Source of the DNA: an uncultured Thiohalocapsa sp.
GTDB taxonomy: Bacteria; Pseudomonadota; Gammaproteobacteria; Chromatiales; Chromatiaceae
Direction of reading: 5' to 3'
Length of the DNA: 64,000 nt
NCBI RefSeq assembly: GCF_913063425.1
Contig: NZ_CAJXYK010000002.1
Coordinates: 1 to 64,000, forward strand
Shown piece by piece: positions 27,040 through 35,436 of the stretch. The translations under genes and the position numbers were made by a program. The notes under the pieces were generated by a model. The model searched no databases and was not told the origin of the DNA. It saw only the letters and a list, made by a program, of their open reading frames with translations. Positions within the stretch are counted from its first letter, which is position 1. Each line of letters opens with the position of its first letter.

Positions 27040-27141
27040 TCCACCGGGGCATGTCGGGCCGGACGCTCGGCGACTGCCGCGCCAGGACTGCCCGTTGCGG
27101 CGTTGCGCGAAATCTCGACCCGCTCCGATCGCACAGCGGCG

Positions 27142-28089
27142 CTATTGCCGCGGCGCAGGCGGCTTGGCGCGAATTCCGGCGGCGTCACGCACGAAGTTCG
27201 GAAAGTCCGGATTGGTCCATCCATCCGGCGCCAGCTTCTCCGGCGGCGGGCGCAGCCGGGCGGTGTAGTCCAGCACGGCGGACTGCTCGGCGGCGCTGAA
27301 GCCCAGGATCTCCTCACTCATCTTGGAGTCCGCGTTGCGCCGCGCGCCGCTGCGGATCTGCTCGAACTGGCGCACCAGGTAGGCATAATGCTGGCCCGCC
27401 AGCGCCGGGATGTGCTTGCGCACGTCACCCTCGCCGTCGGGACCATGGCAGTCCACGCAGTGGTCCTGATACAGCTGCGCCCCGAGCGCCAGGTCCGTGC
27501 CGGGCCCGAGGCCGTTGTGCGGCGTCATGGGCAGCTGCGCCACATAGGCGGCCACATCGGCCATCTCCTGCGTGCCACCGAGAATACTCGGCACCGAGAA
27601 GGGGTACATGAGCGGGTTGTCGCGGTTGCCGGCGCGGAAGTCCGCCAGCTGCTTGATGATGACCGTGCGCAGCTGCCCCGCGATCTGGGGATAGGTGCCG
27701 TCCTCGCTGCCCCAGGCCTCGGGCAGGTGGCACACGGCGCAGGTGAGGTAGGCCTCCCGGCCGTTGTCCAGGTCCGGCTCCAGGGCCATGACGGCGTCGT
27801 ATTCCGCCTGCGCCTGCGCCACCGCTGCCGCATCGGCGGGCGGGGCCTGTTCGGGCGCGGGTTGTGCGGACACCGCCGACAGCGCCAGCACCAGCGTCGA
27901 CGCCAGCACGGCGGCGGCGAGCGGCGCCGGTACCGCGCGGGCTCCGCGCTGGGTCAGGGCTGTGTGGGCGCCGCCATCCGCTGCCGTGGGCCGCGGCGAG
28001 CGCCCGCTGCCGGTCACGCCGGCAGGGAAGCCGCGGCGAGCAACGCGACACCCTGCGCTGGGCCATGCTGCGCTGGGCCTGATGATCAT
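27142..28089 (-). CDS. Periplasmic diheme cytochrome c (c4-like)
   Basis: 315 residues from ATG 28089, which has a good site (CCGGAGGACAGC). The N-terminus is long; the true signal peptide appears to be ARAVPAPLAAAVLASTLVLA ending ALSAVSAQ, so a later start is possible. Two class I heme c domains follow, with CAVCH and CVDCH and later Met ligands (for example NPLMYPF and SKMSEEIL). Tandem-domain c4-type cytochromes carry electrons in the periplasm. It diverges from the gene at 28434 and might accept electrons from sulfur oxidation, but nothing in the sequence ties it to a particular pathway. Confidence 0.88.
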   Translation of the reverse strand: MIIRPSAAWPSAGCRVARRGFPAGVTGSGRSPRPTAADGGAHTALTQRGARAVPAPLAAAVLASTLVLALSAVSAQPAPEQAPPADAAAVAQAQAEYDAVMALEPDLDNGREAYLTCAVCHLPEAWGSEDGTYPQIAGQLRTVIIKQLADFRAGNRDNPLMYPFSVPSILGGTQEMADVAAYVAQLPMTPHNGLGPGTDLALGAQLYQDHCVDCHGPDGEGDVRKHIPALAGQHYAYLVRQFEQIRSGARRNADSKMSEEILGFSAAEQSAVLDYTARLRPPPEKLAPDGWTNPDFPNFVRDAAGIRAKPPAPRQ

Positions 28090-28433
28090 GCTGTCCTCCG
28101 GTGGCAGATGCGGCCCGCCTCTGCGGCGCGGGTCCGTGGGTCTGTGTGCAAGTATCGCATTCGCCCCGGGAGCTGTCTGCGGCGGGCACGGCCGCGCGCC
28201 CTGGGGACGGTCTGCACTGACAGCCGCGCCCGCGACGGGGTAACATCCCGACACACAGGGGAAAGCCGCATCCGCCTGACGGGCCAACAGGGGTGTCCGG
28301 CCCGGCCCCGAAGGCCGCATGGGCGCATCAGAGCGCCGGTCAGCGGCGGGCAACCAGGGCGCAGCACCGATGCGCGCCGCAACGCCCTTACGAACCCACA
28401 GGCCCAGTGGAGCACGCGCACCAGGAACCGGCG

Positions 28434-29174
28434 ATGAACGACTTCCGCAACCCAGACTGGCAGGGCCGCGGCCCGAGCGACACCATCGGCCGTGCCAACG
28501 GCAGCCCGCCGCCCCTCGGCGAAGGCCCGCGGCGGCTGGACGGCATGGCAGAGCCCGTGTACGGGCGCATGCGCCCGCGCGTCAGCCGTCAACGCAGCTC
28601 CAGCAGCAGCCGGCGCAAGATCCGGCGCCTGCGCGTCCTGGCGCTGGTGCTGGCGGCGGGGCTGGTGTCAAGCATCGTGTTCTCGGTGGTGCTCTACTTC
28701 CACACCCAGCGCATCCGCGGCAGCGAGGCCCAGCTGACGGTGGCCCAGAAACAGTTGGAGCAGGAGCTCGCGAAGGCGCGCGAGCGCATCACCGAGCTCA
28801 ACAACGATCTGCGCATCCTGCTCGCGAACCGCATCCCGGGCATCGATGAGCTGGTGCTCAACCGGCAGATCGAGCTGAACGACCAGTACGTGAAGAACAT
28901 TACCTTCGTCGAATCCGGCCTCGGCGATGAGCGCACCGTGGAGTTCAGCGCCGTGCTGCACAACGGGCGCACGGGCCCGATCCTGCCCAGGGTCACCATT
29001 GTGCTCTTCGACGAGGCCGGCCTTCAGACCGGCATCGCCCGGCTCGACAAGAGCCAGACCATCACCCCCGCGGACATTCCAGAACTTCAGCCGGGCGAGA
29101 CCCGGACCTACTCCGCGCAGATCGACCTCGCGCGTCAGGAACCGTCCAAGTATTTCGTCGTCGAGGTGCGCTGA
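28434..29174 (+). CDS. Membrane-anchored protein of unknown function with coiled coil
   Basis: 246 residues from ATG 28434 (AGGA 8-12 bases upstream). The first 65 residues are polar and basic with a serine/arginine run (RQRSSSSSRRKIRRLR), then one transmembrane helix (about 67-89), a coiled coil (about 95-127, QLTVAQKQLEQELAKARERI) and a C-terminal beta-rich domain (VEFSAVLHNGRTGPILPRVT...LDKSQTITPADIPELQPGET) resembling the immunoglobulin-like FxLYD-type modules that follow the phrase 'efforts on gains of complexation' in periplasmic anchors; I do not assign a family. It should sit in the inner membrane with the C-terminal domain outside. Confidence 0.7.
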   Translation: MNDFRNPDWQGRGPSDTIGRANGSPPPLGEGPRRLDGMAEPVYGRMRPRVSRQRSSSSSRRKIRRLRVLALVLAAGLVSSIVFSVVLYFHTQRIRGSEAQLTVAQKQLEQELAKARERITELNNDLRILLANRIPGIDELVLNRQIELNDQYVKNITFVESGLGDERTVEFSAVLHNGRTGPILPRVTIVLFDEAGLQTGIARLDKSQTITPADIPELQPGETRTYSAQIDLARQEPSKYFVVEVR

Positions 29175-29547
29175 GCCCGCCGCTCACAGCCGGCCCCCCA
29201 CTGCCGGTCCCCCACCGCGGGGCCTCCACCGCCGGCCCCCACCGCCGGCCCCTAACGAAGCTGAATCGGCGCACGTCAGGTCCCTGCAAACGCTGTCCCC
29301 GCGCATCGGCCTCGTCGCGGAGGCCGATCAATCGCCGCGACCAATCCACCATCGGCAGGACGTCGGTCGTCGCCCGACGTTCGGCCCGTTGGTCTGCCCG
29401 GCGCGCAGCCGCGCACCCACCGGCCGACAGCCCTGCCGCCGCATCCATCCACAGCACATGCCGCTGACCACGCGCCCCGGCGGCCGGTGAGGCTTGAGTT
29501 ATCCACAGGCATTGCACAGCCCATCAACGGCTTCACCACGGGTTTGA
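29175..29547. other. Intergenic GC-rich stretch before the nrdA promoter
   Basis: Directly after the preceding gene there is a run of CCCCCACYGCCGG-type units (about 29196-29253), four or so imperfect copies that may form stable structures. The rest up to the nrdA promoter shows no gene that I can support. Confidence 0.4.
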
Positions 29548-29594
29548 GCACAATATCTTGTGGTTGACAGGCCCATCTGAACATATATATTCCT
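29548..29594 (+). promoter_or_regulatory. nrdA promoter with a pair of NrdR boxes
   Basis: GCACAATATCTTGTGG (29548-29563) matches the NrdR box consensus ACACWATATATWGTGT well. A weaker partner GAACATATATATTCCT (29579-29594) lies exactly 31 bp centre to centre, three helical turns, which is the usual spacing for NrdR pairs. Between and over them is a sigma-70-like promoter: TTGACA at 29564-29569 and TATATT at 29586-29591, 16 bp apart. The second box therefore covers the -10 element, so NrdR bound with dATP should block transcription of nrdA, 164 bp downstream. Confidence 0.8.
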
Positions 29595-29757
29595 GACGGC
29601 ATCGCTGGGATCTCAGGCCGTGGACGCCGCCCACTGGCGTGGCGCCACCCGCCCTGCGGCAGGCCCCGTGCAGGGCGTCTCGCCGCGCGCCACGGCCGCC
29701 GAGCCCCCGGCAACCTCCCAATGCAGACAGCCCGGAACCAGCCAGAGGAGCACCGCC

Positions 29758-32700
29758 ATGGCCGCCGCAATGCGCGTCGAGAATCCCACGCCCGAACAGC
29801 CCGACCAGGCCGCAGCGGCGGCGACGGCACAAGATCCCGCACAGCAGCCGGCGACCACCGCGGATCTTGGCGCCCATCAGCCGGGCCGGGTGCAGGTAAT
29901 CCGCCGCAACGGCAAGGTCACGCACTTCGACCCGAACAAGATCAAGGTCGCCATGACCAAGGCCTTCCTCGCCGTGGAAGGCGGCAGCGCAGCGGCCTCC
30001 TCGCGCATTCACGATCGGGTGGAGAGCCTGACCGAGCAGGTGGTGAGCGCGCTCACCCGCCGGCTGCCGGGCGGCGGCACCGTGCACATCGAGGACATCC
30101 AGGACCAGGTGGAGCTGGCGCTGATGCGCGCCGGCGAGCACAAAGTTGCCCGCGACTATGTGCTCTACCGCGACGCCCGCGCCCGCGAGCGCGCCGAGAA
30201 GAGCGCCGCCCAGACCGCTGCAGCAGGCGCTGCCGCAGACAAGGGCATCCACGTCACCCTCGCCGACGGCACGACCCGCCCGCTGGACACCGGGCGCCTG
30301 GCGCGGCTGGTGGAAGAAGCCGCCCGCGGGCTCGACGGCGTGGATGCCGAGGCCATCCTCAAAGACAGCCTGCGCAACCTCTTCGACGGCGTGAAGGAGG
30401 CCGATGTCGGCCAGGCGCTGGTGATGTCCGCCCGCGCCATGATCGAGCGCGAGCCCGCCTACAGCCAGGCGGCGGCGCGGCTGTTGCTGGACATCATGCG
30501 TCGCGAGGCGCTCGGGTTTCTGGATATGGCCGTGGGCGTCGAGACCCAGGCGGACATGGGCGAGCGCTATGCCGATTACTTCGCCGCCTACGTGCAGCGC
30601 GCCGGCGACCTGGAGCTGCTGGACAAGCAGCTGGCGCGCTTCGATCTCAAGCGACTTGGCGCGGCGCTGAAGCCGGAGCGGGACCTCCAGTTCACCTACC
30701 TCGGGCTCCAGACCCTCTACGACCGCTACTTCATCCACACCGACCGCGGCATCCGCTTCGAGCTGCCGCAGGCGTTTTTCATGCGCGTGGCCATGGGGCT
30801 GGCCATCAACGAGATCGACCGCGAGGAGCGCGCCATCGAGTTCTACGAGCTGCTGTCCAGCTTCGATTTCATGAGCAGCACACCGACGCTGTTCAACTCC
30901 GGCACGCTGCGGCCGCAGCTCAGCTCCTGCTATCTCACCACGGTGCCGGACGACCTCGACGGCATCTACGGCGCCGTCAAGGACAACGCGCTGCTCAGCA
31001 AATTCGCCGGCGGCCTCGGCAACGACTGGACCCGGGTGCGCGGCATGGGCGCCCACATCAAGGGCACCAACGGCAAGTCCCAGGGTGTCGTGCCCTTCCT
31101 GAAGGTGGCCAACGATACGGCGGTGGCGGTGAACCAGTGCTTCGCGCCGGACACCACGGTGTTCACCGCCGACGGCCCCAAGCCCATCGCCGAGGTCAAG
31201 CGCGGCGACCTGGTGCTGGGACAGCGCGGGCGCTGGCGCGAGGTCACCGAGCACTTCGTCTACGACCAGAAGGACGCGCCCATGGTGCGGGTGCGGGTCA
31301 AGCACGCCGTGAACGACCTCCGGGTCACCGCCGGGCATCCGTTCTGGGCCATCAAGGGCGTGCCACAGGAGCAATCCATCGAGCGCACGCTGAAGCAGAT
31401 CGAGCACGGCCGCTTCAAGCCGGACTGGGTTGAGGCCGGCGAGCTTGGCCGCGGCGACTATGTGGCGCAGGTGATCCCGGGCGAAGTCGTTCCGGTGGAT
31501 GGCTTCACCGAGGCCGACGCCCGCTTCTACGGCATCCTGCTGGGCGACGGCCATCTGACCCGCGGCTATGAATTCGGCATCTCCGGCAACCCATCTGTCG
31601 ACGGCGGCCACCTGGACTTCGTGCGCGCCTACCTCACCGAGCGCGGTATCCACTTCTGGGAAACCGGACGGGGTGATTCCTACATCCAGGTCAAATGGTC
31701 CGTCGGCAAGGGCCTCGCGCGCTGCGCCACCACCGGCCAGTGGGTCGGGCAGGACCAGGCCGCCCTGCCCTTCACGGAAGACGACCTCTACGACGCCGCC
31801 CGCAACAAGCGCATCGCCCGGCGCTTCAGCCACCTACCGCACAACCAGGCGCTGGCGCTGGTCCAGGGTCTGCTGGAGACCGATGGCGGCGTGAGCAGAG
31901 GCAAGGAGATCTACTTCACCAGCACCTCCACGCCGCTGGCCGAGGGCCTGCGCTACCAGCTGTTGCGCTTAGGCGTTCCCTGCGCCGGCCAGTACCGCGA
32001 GCGCGACAACGCCCACGTCGGCAGCCGCTCGGACGGCAGCGTCGTCTCCTTCACCGGCACTACCCGGGCCTTTGATCTTCGCATCCCCGCAGTGCCGCTC
32101 ATCGCGGACCTGGTCGGCGTGCCGGGGCTCACCAAGCAGAACTGGTTCCGACTCGGCAACTGGGTCTTCACCCGTATCAAGGCCGTCGAGGCCATCGCAC
32201 CGCTGACCGAGGTGCACGACCTGAAGGTGGAGGGCGACGAGAGCTACATGACCGCCGCCGCGCTGGTGCACAACGGCGGCAAGCGCAAGGGCGCCGTCTG
32301 CGCCTATCTGGAAACCTGGCACGTGGACATCGAGGAGTTCCTGGACCTGCGCAAGAACACCGGCGACGACCGCCGCCGCTGCCACGACATGAACACCGCC
32401 AACTGGGTGCCGGACCTGTTCATGAAGCGCGTGGCCGAGGACGCCGAATGGTCCCTGTTCAGTCCGGACGAGACCCCGGACCTGCACGACCTCATGGGCC
32501 AGGACTTCGAGCGCGCCTACACCGCCTATGAGGAGCGCGGGCAGCGCGGCGACCTGCGCGTCTACAAGCGCATCAAGGCCGTGGACCTGTGGCGCAAGAT
32601 GCTGGCCATGCTGTTCGAGACCGGCCACCCCTGGATCACCTTCAAGGACCCCTGCAACCTGCGCTACACCAACCAGCACGTGGGCCAGGTGCACAGCTCC

Positions 32701-33852
32701 AACCTCTGCACCGAGATCACGCTGCACACCAACGACCAGGAGATCGCCGTCTGCAACCTCGGCTCCGTCAACCTGGCCAACCACGTGGGCAGCAACGGCC
32801 TCGATACCGCCAAGCTCAAGAAGACCGTCGGCACCGCCATGCGCATGCTCGACAACGTCATCGACTACAACTTCTACAACGTCCCGCAGGCACGCAAGTC
32901 CAACCTGCGCCACCGGCCCGTGGGGCTCGGCATCATGGGCTTCCAGGACGCCCTCTATAAGCTCGGCATCGCCTACGCCAGCCACGAGGCCGTGCAGTTC
33001 GCCGACCAGAGCATGGAGATCCTGAGCTGGCACGCCATCAGCGCCAGCACGGACCTTGCCGAGGAACGCGGGCGCTACCAGAGCTTCAGCGGCAGCCTCT
33101 GGAGCCAGGGCATCCTCCCCATCGACAGCGTCCGGCTGCTGGCGGAAGGCCGCGGCGGCTACCTGGAAATGGACACCGGCACCACGCTGGACTGGGAGGC
33201 GCTGCGCGAGCGGGTGACCACCGTCGGCATGCGCAACAGCAACTGCATGGCCATCGCCCCCACCGCCACCATCAGCAACATCTGCGGCGTCAGCCAGTCC
33301 ATCGAGCCGACCTATCAGAACTTGTTCGTCAAATCCAACCTCTCCGGCGAGTTCACCGTGGTCAACCCCTACCTGGTGGCGGACCTGAAGGAGCGCGGCC
33401 TCTGGGACAGCGTTATGGTCAACGACCTCAAGTACTACGACGGCAGCGTCCAGCAGATCGACCGCATTCCCGATGACCTGAAGCAGACCTACGCCACGGC
33501 GTTCGAGATCGACCCCCGCTGGCTGGTGGAGGCCGGCAGCCGCCGCCAGAAATGGCTCGACCAGGCCCAGAGCCTGAACCTCTACATGAGCGAGCCCAGC
33601 GGCAAAAAGCTCGACAACCTGTACAAGCTCGCCTGGGTGCGCGGCCTGAAGACCACCTATTACCTGCGCTCCATGGGCGCCACCCACGTCGAGAAATCCA
33701 CCATGGACGACGCCAGCAAGGCTAACCGCCTGTCCGCGGTCGGCGGCAACTACGTCTCCCTCGGCAAGGGCAAGTCCAACGGCAAAGGCAACGGCGCCGC
33801 GGAGCCAGCCGCCTGCTCGGTGCTCGATCCGGAGTGTGATAGCTGTCAGTGA
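29758..33852 (+). CDS. nrdA: Ribonucleotide reductase class Ia, large subunit, with an intein
   Basis: 1364 residues as a precursor; removal of the intein (461-839) leaves 985 residues, close to Pseudomonas-type NrdA. Start 29758 has AGAGGAG at 29743-29749. Order: two ATP-cone domains (about 40-140, RRNGKVTHFDPNKI; and about 160-250), the ten-stranded barrel with redox Cys in QLSSCYLTTVPD, then after the intein GGKRKGAVCAYLETWH, the active-site SNLCTEITLHT, second redox Cys VCNLGSVNLA, and a C-terminal tail CSVLDPECDSCQ carrying the shuttle cysteines. It reduces ribonucleotides together with NrdB (40205), which lies 6.35 kb downstream. Regulated by the NrdR boxes upstream and allosterically through the ATP cones. 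Confidence 0.95.
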   Translation: MAAAMRVENPTPEQPDQAAAAATAQDPAQQPATTADLGAHQPGRVQVIRRNGKVTHFDPNKIKVAMTKAFLAVEGGSAAASSRIHDRVESLTEQVVSALTRRLPGGGTVHIEDIQDQVELALMRAGEHKVARDYVLYRDARARERAEKSAAQTAAAGAAADKGIHVTLADGTTRPLDTGRLARLVEEAARGLDGVDAEAILKDSLRNLFDGVKEADVGQALVMSARAMIEREPAYSQAAARLLLDIMRREALGFLDMAVGVETQADMGERYADYFAAYVQRAGDLELLDKQLARFDLKRLGAALKPERDLQFTYLGLQTLYDRYFIHTDRGIRFELPQAFFMRVAMGLAINEIDREERAIEFYELLSSFDFMSSTPTLFNSGTLRPQLSSCYLTTVPDDLDGIYGAVKDNALLSKFAGGLGNDWTRVRGMGAHIKGTNGKSQGVVPFLKVANDTAVAVNQCFAPDTTVFTADGPKPIAEVKRGDLVLGQRGRWREVTEHFVYDQKDAPMVRVRVKHAVNDLRVTAGHPFWAIKGVPQEQSIERTLKQIEHGRFKPDWVEAGELGRGDYVAQVIPGEVVPVDGFTEADARFYGILLGDGHLTRGYEFGISGNPSVDGGHLDFVRAYLTERGIHFWETGRGDSYIQVKWSVGKGLARCATTGQWVGQDQAALPFTEDDLYDAARNKRIARRFSHLPHNQALALVQGLLETDGGVSRGKEIYFTSTSTPLAEGLRYQLLRLGVPCAGQYRERDNAHVGSRSDGSVVSFTGTTRAFDLRIPAVPLIADLVGVPGLTKQNWFRLGNWVFTRIKAVEAIAPLTEVHDLKVEGDESYMTAAALVHNGGKRKGAVCAYLETWHVDIEEFLDLRKNTGDDRRRCHDMNTANWVPDLFMKRVAEDAEWSLFSPDETPDLHDLMGQDFERAYTAYEERGQRGDLRVYKRIKAVDLWRKMLAMLFETGHPWITFKDPCNLRYTNQHVGQVHSSNLCTEITLHTNDQEIAVCNLGSVNLANHVGSNGLDTAKLKKTVGTAMRMLDNVIDYNFYNVPQARKSNLRHRPVGLGIMGFQDALYKLGIAYASHEAVQFADQSMEILSWHAISASTDLAEERGRYQSFSGSLWSQGILPIDSVRLLAEGRGGYLEMDTGTTLDWEALRERVTTVGMRNSNCMAIAPTATISNICGVSQSIEPTYQNLFVKSNLSGEFTVVNPYLVADLKERGLWDSVMVNDLKYYDGSVQQIDRIPDDLKQTYATAFEIDPRWLVEAGSRRQKWLDQAQSLNLYMSEPSGKKLDNLYKLAWVRGLKTTYYLRSMGATHVEKSTMDDASKANRLSAVGGNYVSLGKGKSNGKGNGAAEPAACSVLDPECDSCQ
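31138..32274 (+). other. Intein with LAGLIDADG homing endonuclease inside NrdA
   Basis: 379 residues (461-839 of the precursor). It starts with Cys (CFAPDTTVFTADGPKPIAEV, block A), has block B RVTAGHPFWA, two dodecapeptide endonuclease motifs FYGILLGDGHLT and ALVQGLLETDGGV, block F VHDLKVEGDESYMT and ends ALVHN. Only these borders leave the uninterrupted family sequence AVAVNQ-GGKRKGAV, so the +1 residue is Gly rather than the Cys, Ser or Thr that normal splicing uses. The insertion point lies in a highly conserved part of the catalytic barrel, as expected for a homing site. Confidence 0.93.
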
Positions 33853-33975
33853 GGAGGCAGGTACGGAGTACGCGGGCGCAGGCTTGACTGGCAGCCCCAC
33901 CTGGGGGCGCCGACTTCCAGTCGGCGACTCCCGCGCCACCGACAAACACCGCATCCACACCAAACGACGACCCCA

Positions 33976-34122
33976 ATGGACACCAACGCACCGACCTACA
34001 CCGAGCCGCTCGGCGACCTGGAGACCGTCCCGGACTTCCTCCCGCCGCCTGAGGCCCTCATCCCAAAGGCGCCGGAGACCGATCCACGACCGACCACACC
34101 ACCCGATGCCCCCAATGCTTGA
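33976..34122 (+). CDS. Small ORF, possible remnant of a CopG-type antitoxin
   Basis: 48 residues: MDTNAPTYTEPLGDLETVPD, then FLPPPEALIPKAPETDPRP... The phrase GDLExVPDFLPxPExL is the usual start of a CopG-like antitoxin group (I infer this from memory of the family), but the DNA-binding part that should follow is missing. Its stop overlaps the start of the HicB gene (34115). No clear ribosome site. Probably a decayed or fused fragment. Confidence 0.35.
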   Translation: MDTNAPTYTEPLGDLETVPDFLPPPEALIPKAPETDPRPTTPPDAPNA

Positions 34123-34396
34123 GTACAAAGCCTATCTCGGAACCCTAGAACCAGAAGACGGCAGCTTCGTCGGCAGGGCCATCGGTCTGCGCGACGTGAT
34201 CACCTTCGACGGCGAGAGCTACGCCGAAGTCCAGCAGGCTTTCCGCGACAGCGTCGACGACTACCTCGCCTTCTGCGCAGAGCCCGGTGAGCCTTGCGCA
34301 CGAAAGGCGCGCCCGACCAAATGGCTGTGGCATGCGCCAATAATAGGGTTCAATTTCGCGTGTTTCGTAGTTGCTCCTTGCTCTTGCAGCACCTGA
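34115..34396 (+). CDS. HicB-type antitoxin, C-terminally altered
   Basis: 93 residues. The first 60, MLEYKAYLGTLEPEDGSFVG, then RAIGLRDVITFDGESYAEVQ and QAFRDSVDDYLAFCAEPGEP, are the HicB partial RNase H-like fold. After that the usual C-terminal HTH/RHH part is replaced by an unrelated stretch (KWLWHAPIIGFNFACFVV) encoded by bases at 34350-34372 that recur at about 35180-35202 in a repeat. A HicA toxin gene is not present on either side. The gene is probably truncated by rearrangement at the repeat. Confidence 0.6.
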   Translation: MLEYKAYLGTLEPEDGSFVGRAIGLRDVITFDGESYAEVQQAFRDSVDDYLAFCAEPGEPCARKARPTKWLWHAPIIGFNFACFVVAPCSCST

Positions 34397-34458
34397 AAAA
34401 GGAGGAAACAAGGGCTCAGACCGAATATTCCGATTAAGCAAGTTTAGTGGAGTCGAAT

Positions 34459-34725
34459 ATGCCGACGATCTCCATGTTCTACGGCATCATCATACGCATG
34501 TACTACGCACCGGCGGAGCACCCACCGCCGCACTTCCATGCATACTACGGCGAGCACAAGGCGCGCATCGACATCAAGACCTGCGAGATCATAGACGGCG
34601 ACTTGCCGAAGAAGCAGACCAAACTCGTGCTGGCGTGGGCAGAGTTGCACCAGGACGATCTGCTCGCAGACTGGGCGCTCGTCATGAACGGCGAGGAACC
34701 CCACAAGATTCAGCCGCTCGTCTGA
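34459..34725 (+). CDS. DUF4160 protein
   Basis: 88 residues: MPTISMFYGIIIRMYYAPAE, then HPPPHFHAYYGEHKARIDIK. The ISxFYGIxIxMYYxxxEHxPPHFHAxYG pattern is the DUF4160 signature. It is followed 14 bp later by a DUF2442 gene, the usual genomic pairing for this family; the pairing and small size suggest a toxin-antitoxin-like module, but the function is unknown. Start 34459 has GGAG at 34449-34452; a GTG four codons upstream is an alternative. Confidence 0.85.
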   Translation: MPTISMFYGIIIRMYYAPAEHPPPHFHAYYGEHKARIDIKTCEIIDGDLPKKQTKLVLAWAELHQDDLLADWALVMNGEEPHKIQPLV

Positions 34726-34739
34726 GCGGGAGATGGTCG

Positions 34740-34976
34740 ATGTATCCTGCGGTGACAAGCGTAGACGTCAACGAAGACTTTACCCTCTCGCTCGGCTTTT
34801 CCACCGGGGCTAGCGGGACCCTGGACATGAAGCCGTACCTGGATTTCGGCGTCTTTCGGAGATTGCGCGACCTCGACGCCTTTCGTACCGCGCATGTTGC
34901 CTTCGATACCGTTGCATGGGAGGGCGGTATCGATTTGGACCCGGAGTTCGTCTATCGAAAGTGTAAGTGCGCCTAG
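34740..34976 (+). CDS. DUF2442 protein
   Basis: 78 residues: MYPAVTSVDVNEDFTLSLGF...GTLDMKPYLDFGVFRRLRDL...VAFDTVAWEGGIDLDPEFVY, the DUF2442 pattern (Wxx.DLxPExLY at the end). Ribosome site GCGGGAG at 34726-34732. It forms a likely two-gene unit with the DUF4160 gene just upstream. Confidence 0.82.
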   Translation: MYPAVTSVDVNEDFTLSLGFSTGASGTLDMKPYLDFGVFRRLRDLDAFRTAHVAFDTVAWEGGIDLDPEFVYRKCKCA

Positions 34977-34986
34977 AGCAGCAAGG

Positions 34987-35042
34987 GGGCAATCGGGGAC
35001 AGACCACCTTTTTCGGGCAATCGGGGACAGACCACCTTTTTC
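34987..35042. repeat. Two perfect 28-bp tandem repeats
   Basis: The unit begins GGGCAATCGGGGACAG and ends ACCACCTTTTTC; copies are 34987-35014 and 35015-35042. The GGGGACAGACCAC core resembles REP-type sequences linked to IS200-like (RAYT) transposases, though none is present here. It directly follows the DUF2442 gene. Confidence 0.8.
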
Positions 35043-35105
35043 CAACACGAGTGACCGTCCGGCCGGCAGTTTGGGCGTCGTTATCTCAGTGATGCCGGGC
35101 GGACG

Positions 35106-35205
35106 GAATATTTTGGAAATACGAAATGCACGAAATACGCGAAAAGGACGGCTCCGGCAAGGCTACGCGATTTTTCGCGCCTTTCGCGTGTTTCGTAGTT
35201 TGAAC
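35106..35205. repeat. Imperfect inverted repeat and flanking duplicated segments
   Basis: ACGAAATGCACGAAATACGC...GAAAAGG on the left faces TTTTTCGCGCCTTTCGCG and TGTTTCGTAGTTTG on the right, able to form a long imperfect hairpin. The right arm sequence TTTCGCGTGTTTCGTAGTT recurs at 34353-34371 inside the altered HicB end. Downstream, two similar 34-bp segments (about 35223-35256 and 35263-35297, sharing TTTxCCTCxCATGAA... CGCCCAG) and a doubled AGACACCGCAAGCA (35393-35430) fill the gap to 35437; apart from a doubtful 51-residue frame at 35240 I see no gene. Confidence 0.55.
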
Positions 35206-35436
35206 AAACGATGCGGTCAAGTCTTGCCGTTTGCCTCGCATGAACGATAGCGCCCAGCAGAACCTGCCTTTTACCTCACATGAATGGGAACGCCCAGTGA
35301 GTCTGCCAACCCGACGCCAAACTCCGGCGCAAAGTAGCAACGGGGCGGTCGAAGCCATGACCAAGGCCATCGTGGTCGACCAAGCAACAACATAGACACC
35401 GCAAGCAACAACACAGACACCGCAAGCACCAGCGCC

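Noticed and set aside
29533-31833. Minus-strand frame of 766 residues opposite nrdA
   Set aside because: Antisense shadow of nrdA and its intein; no recognisable protein features.
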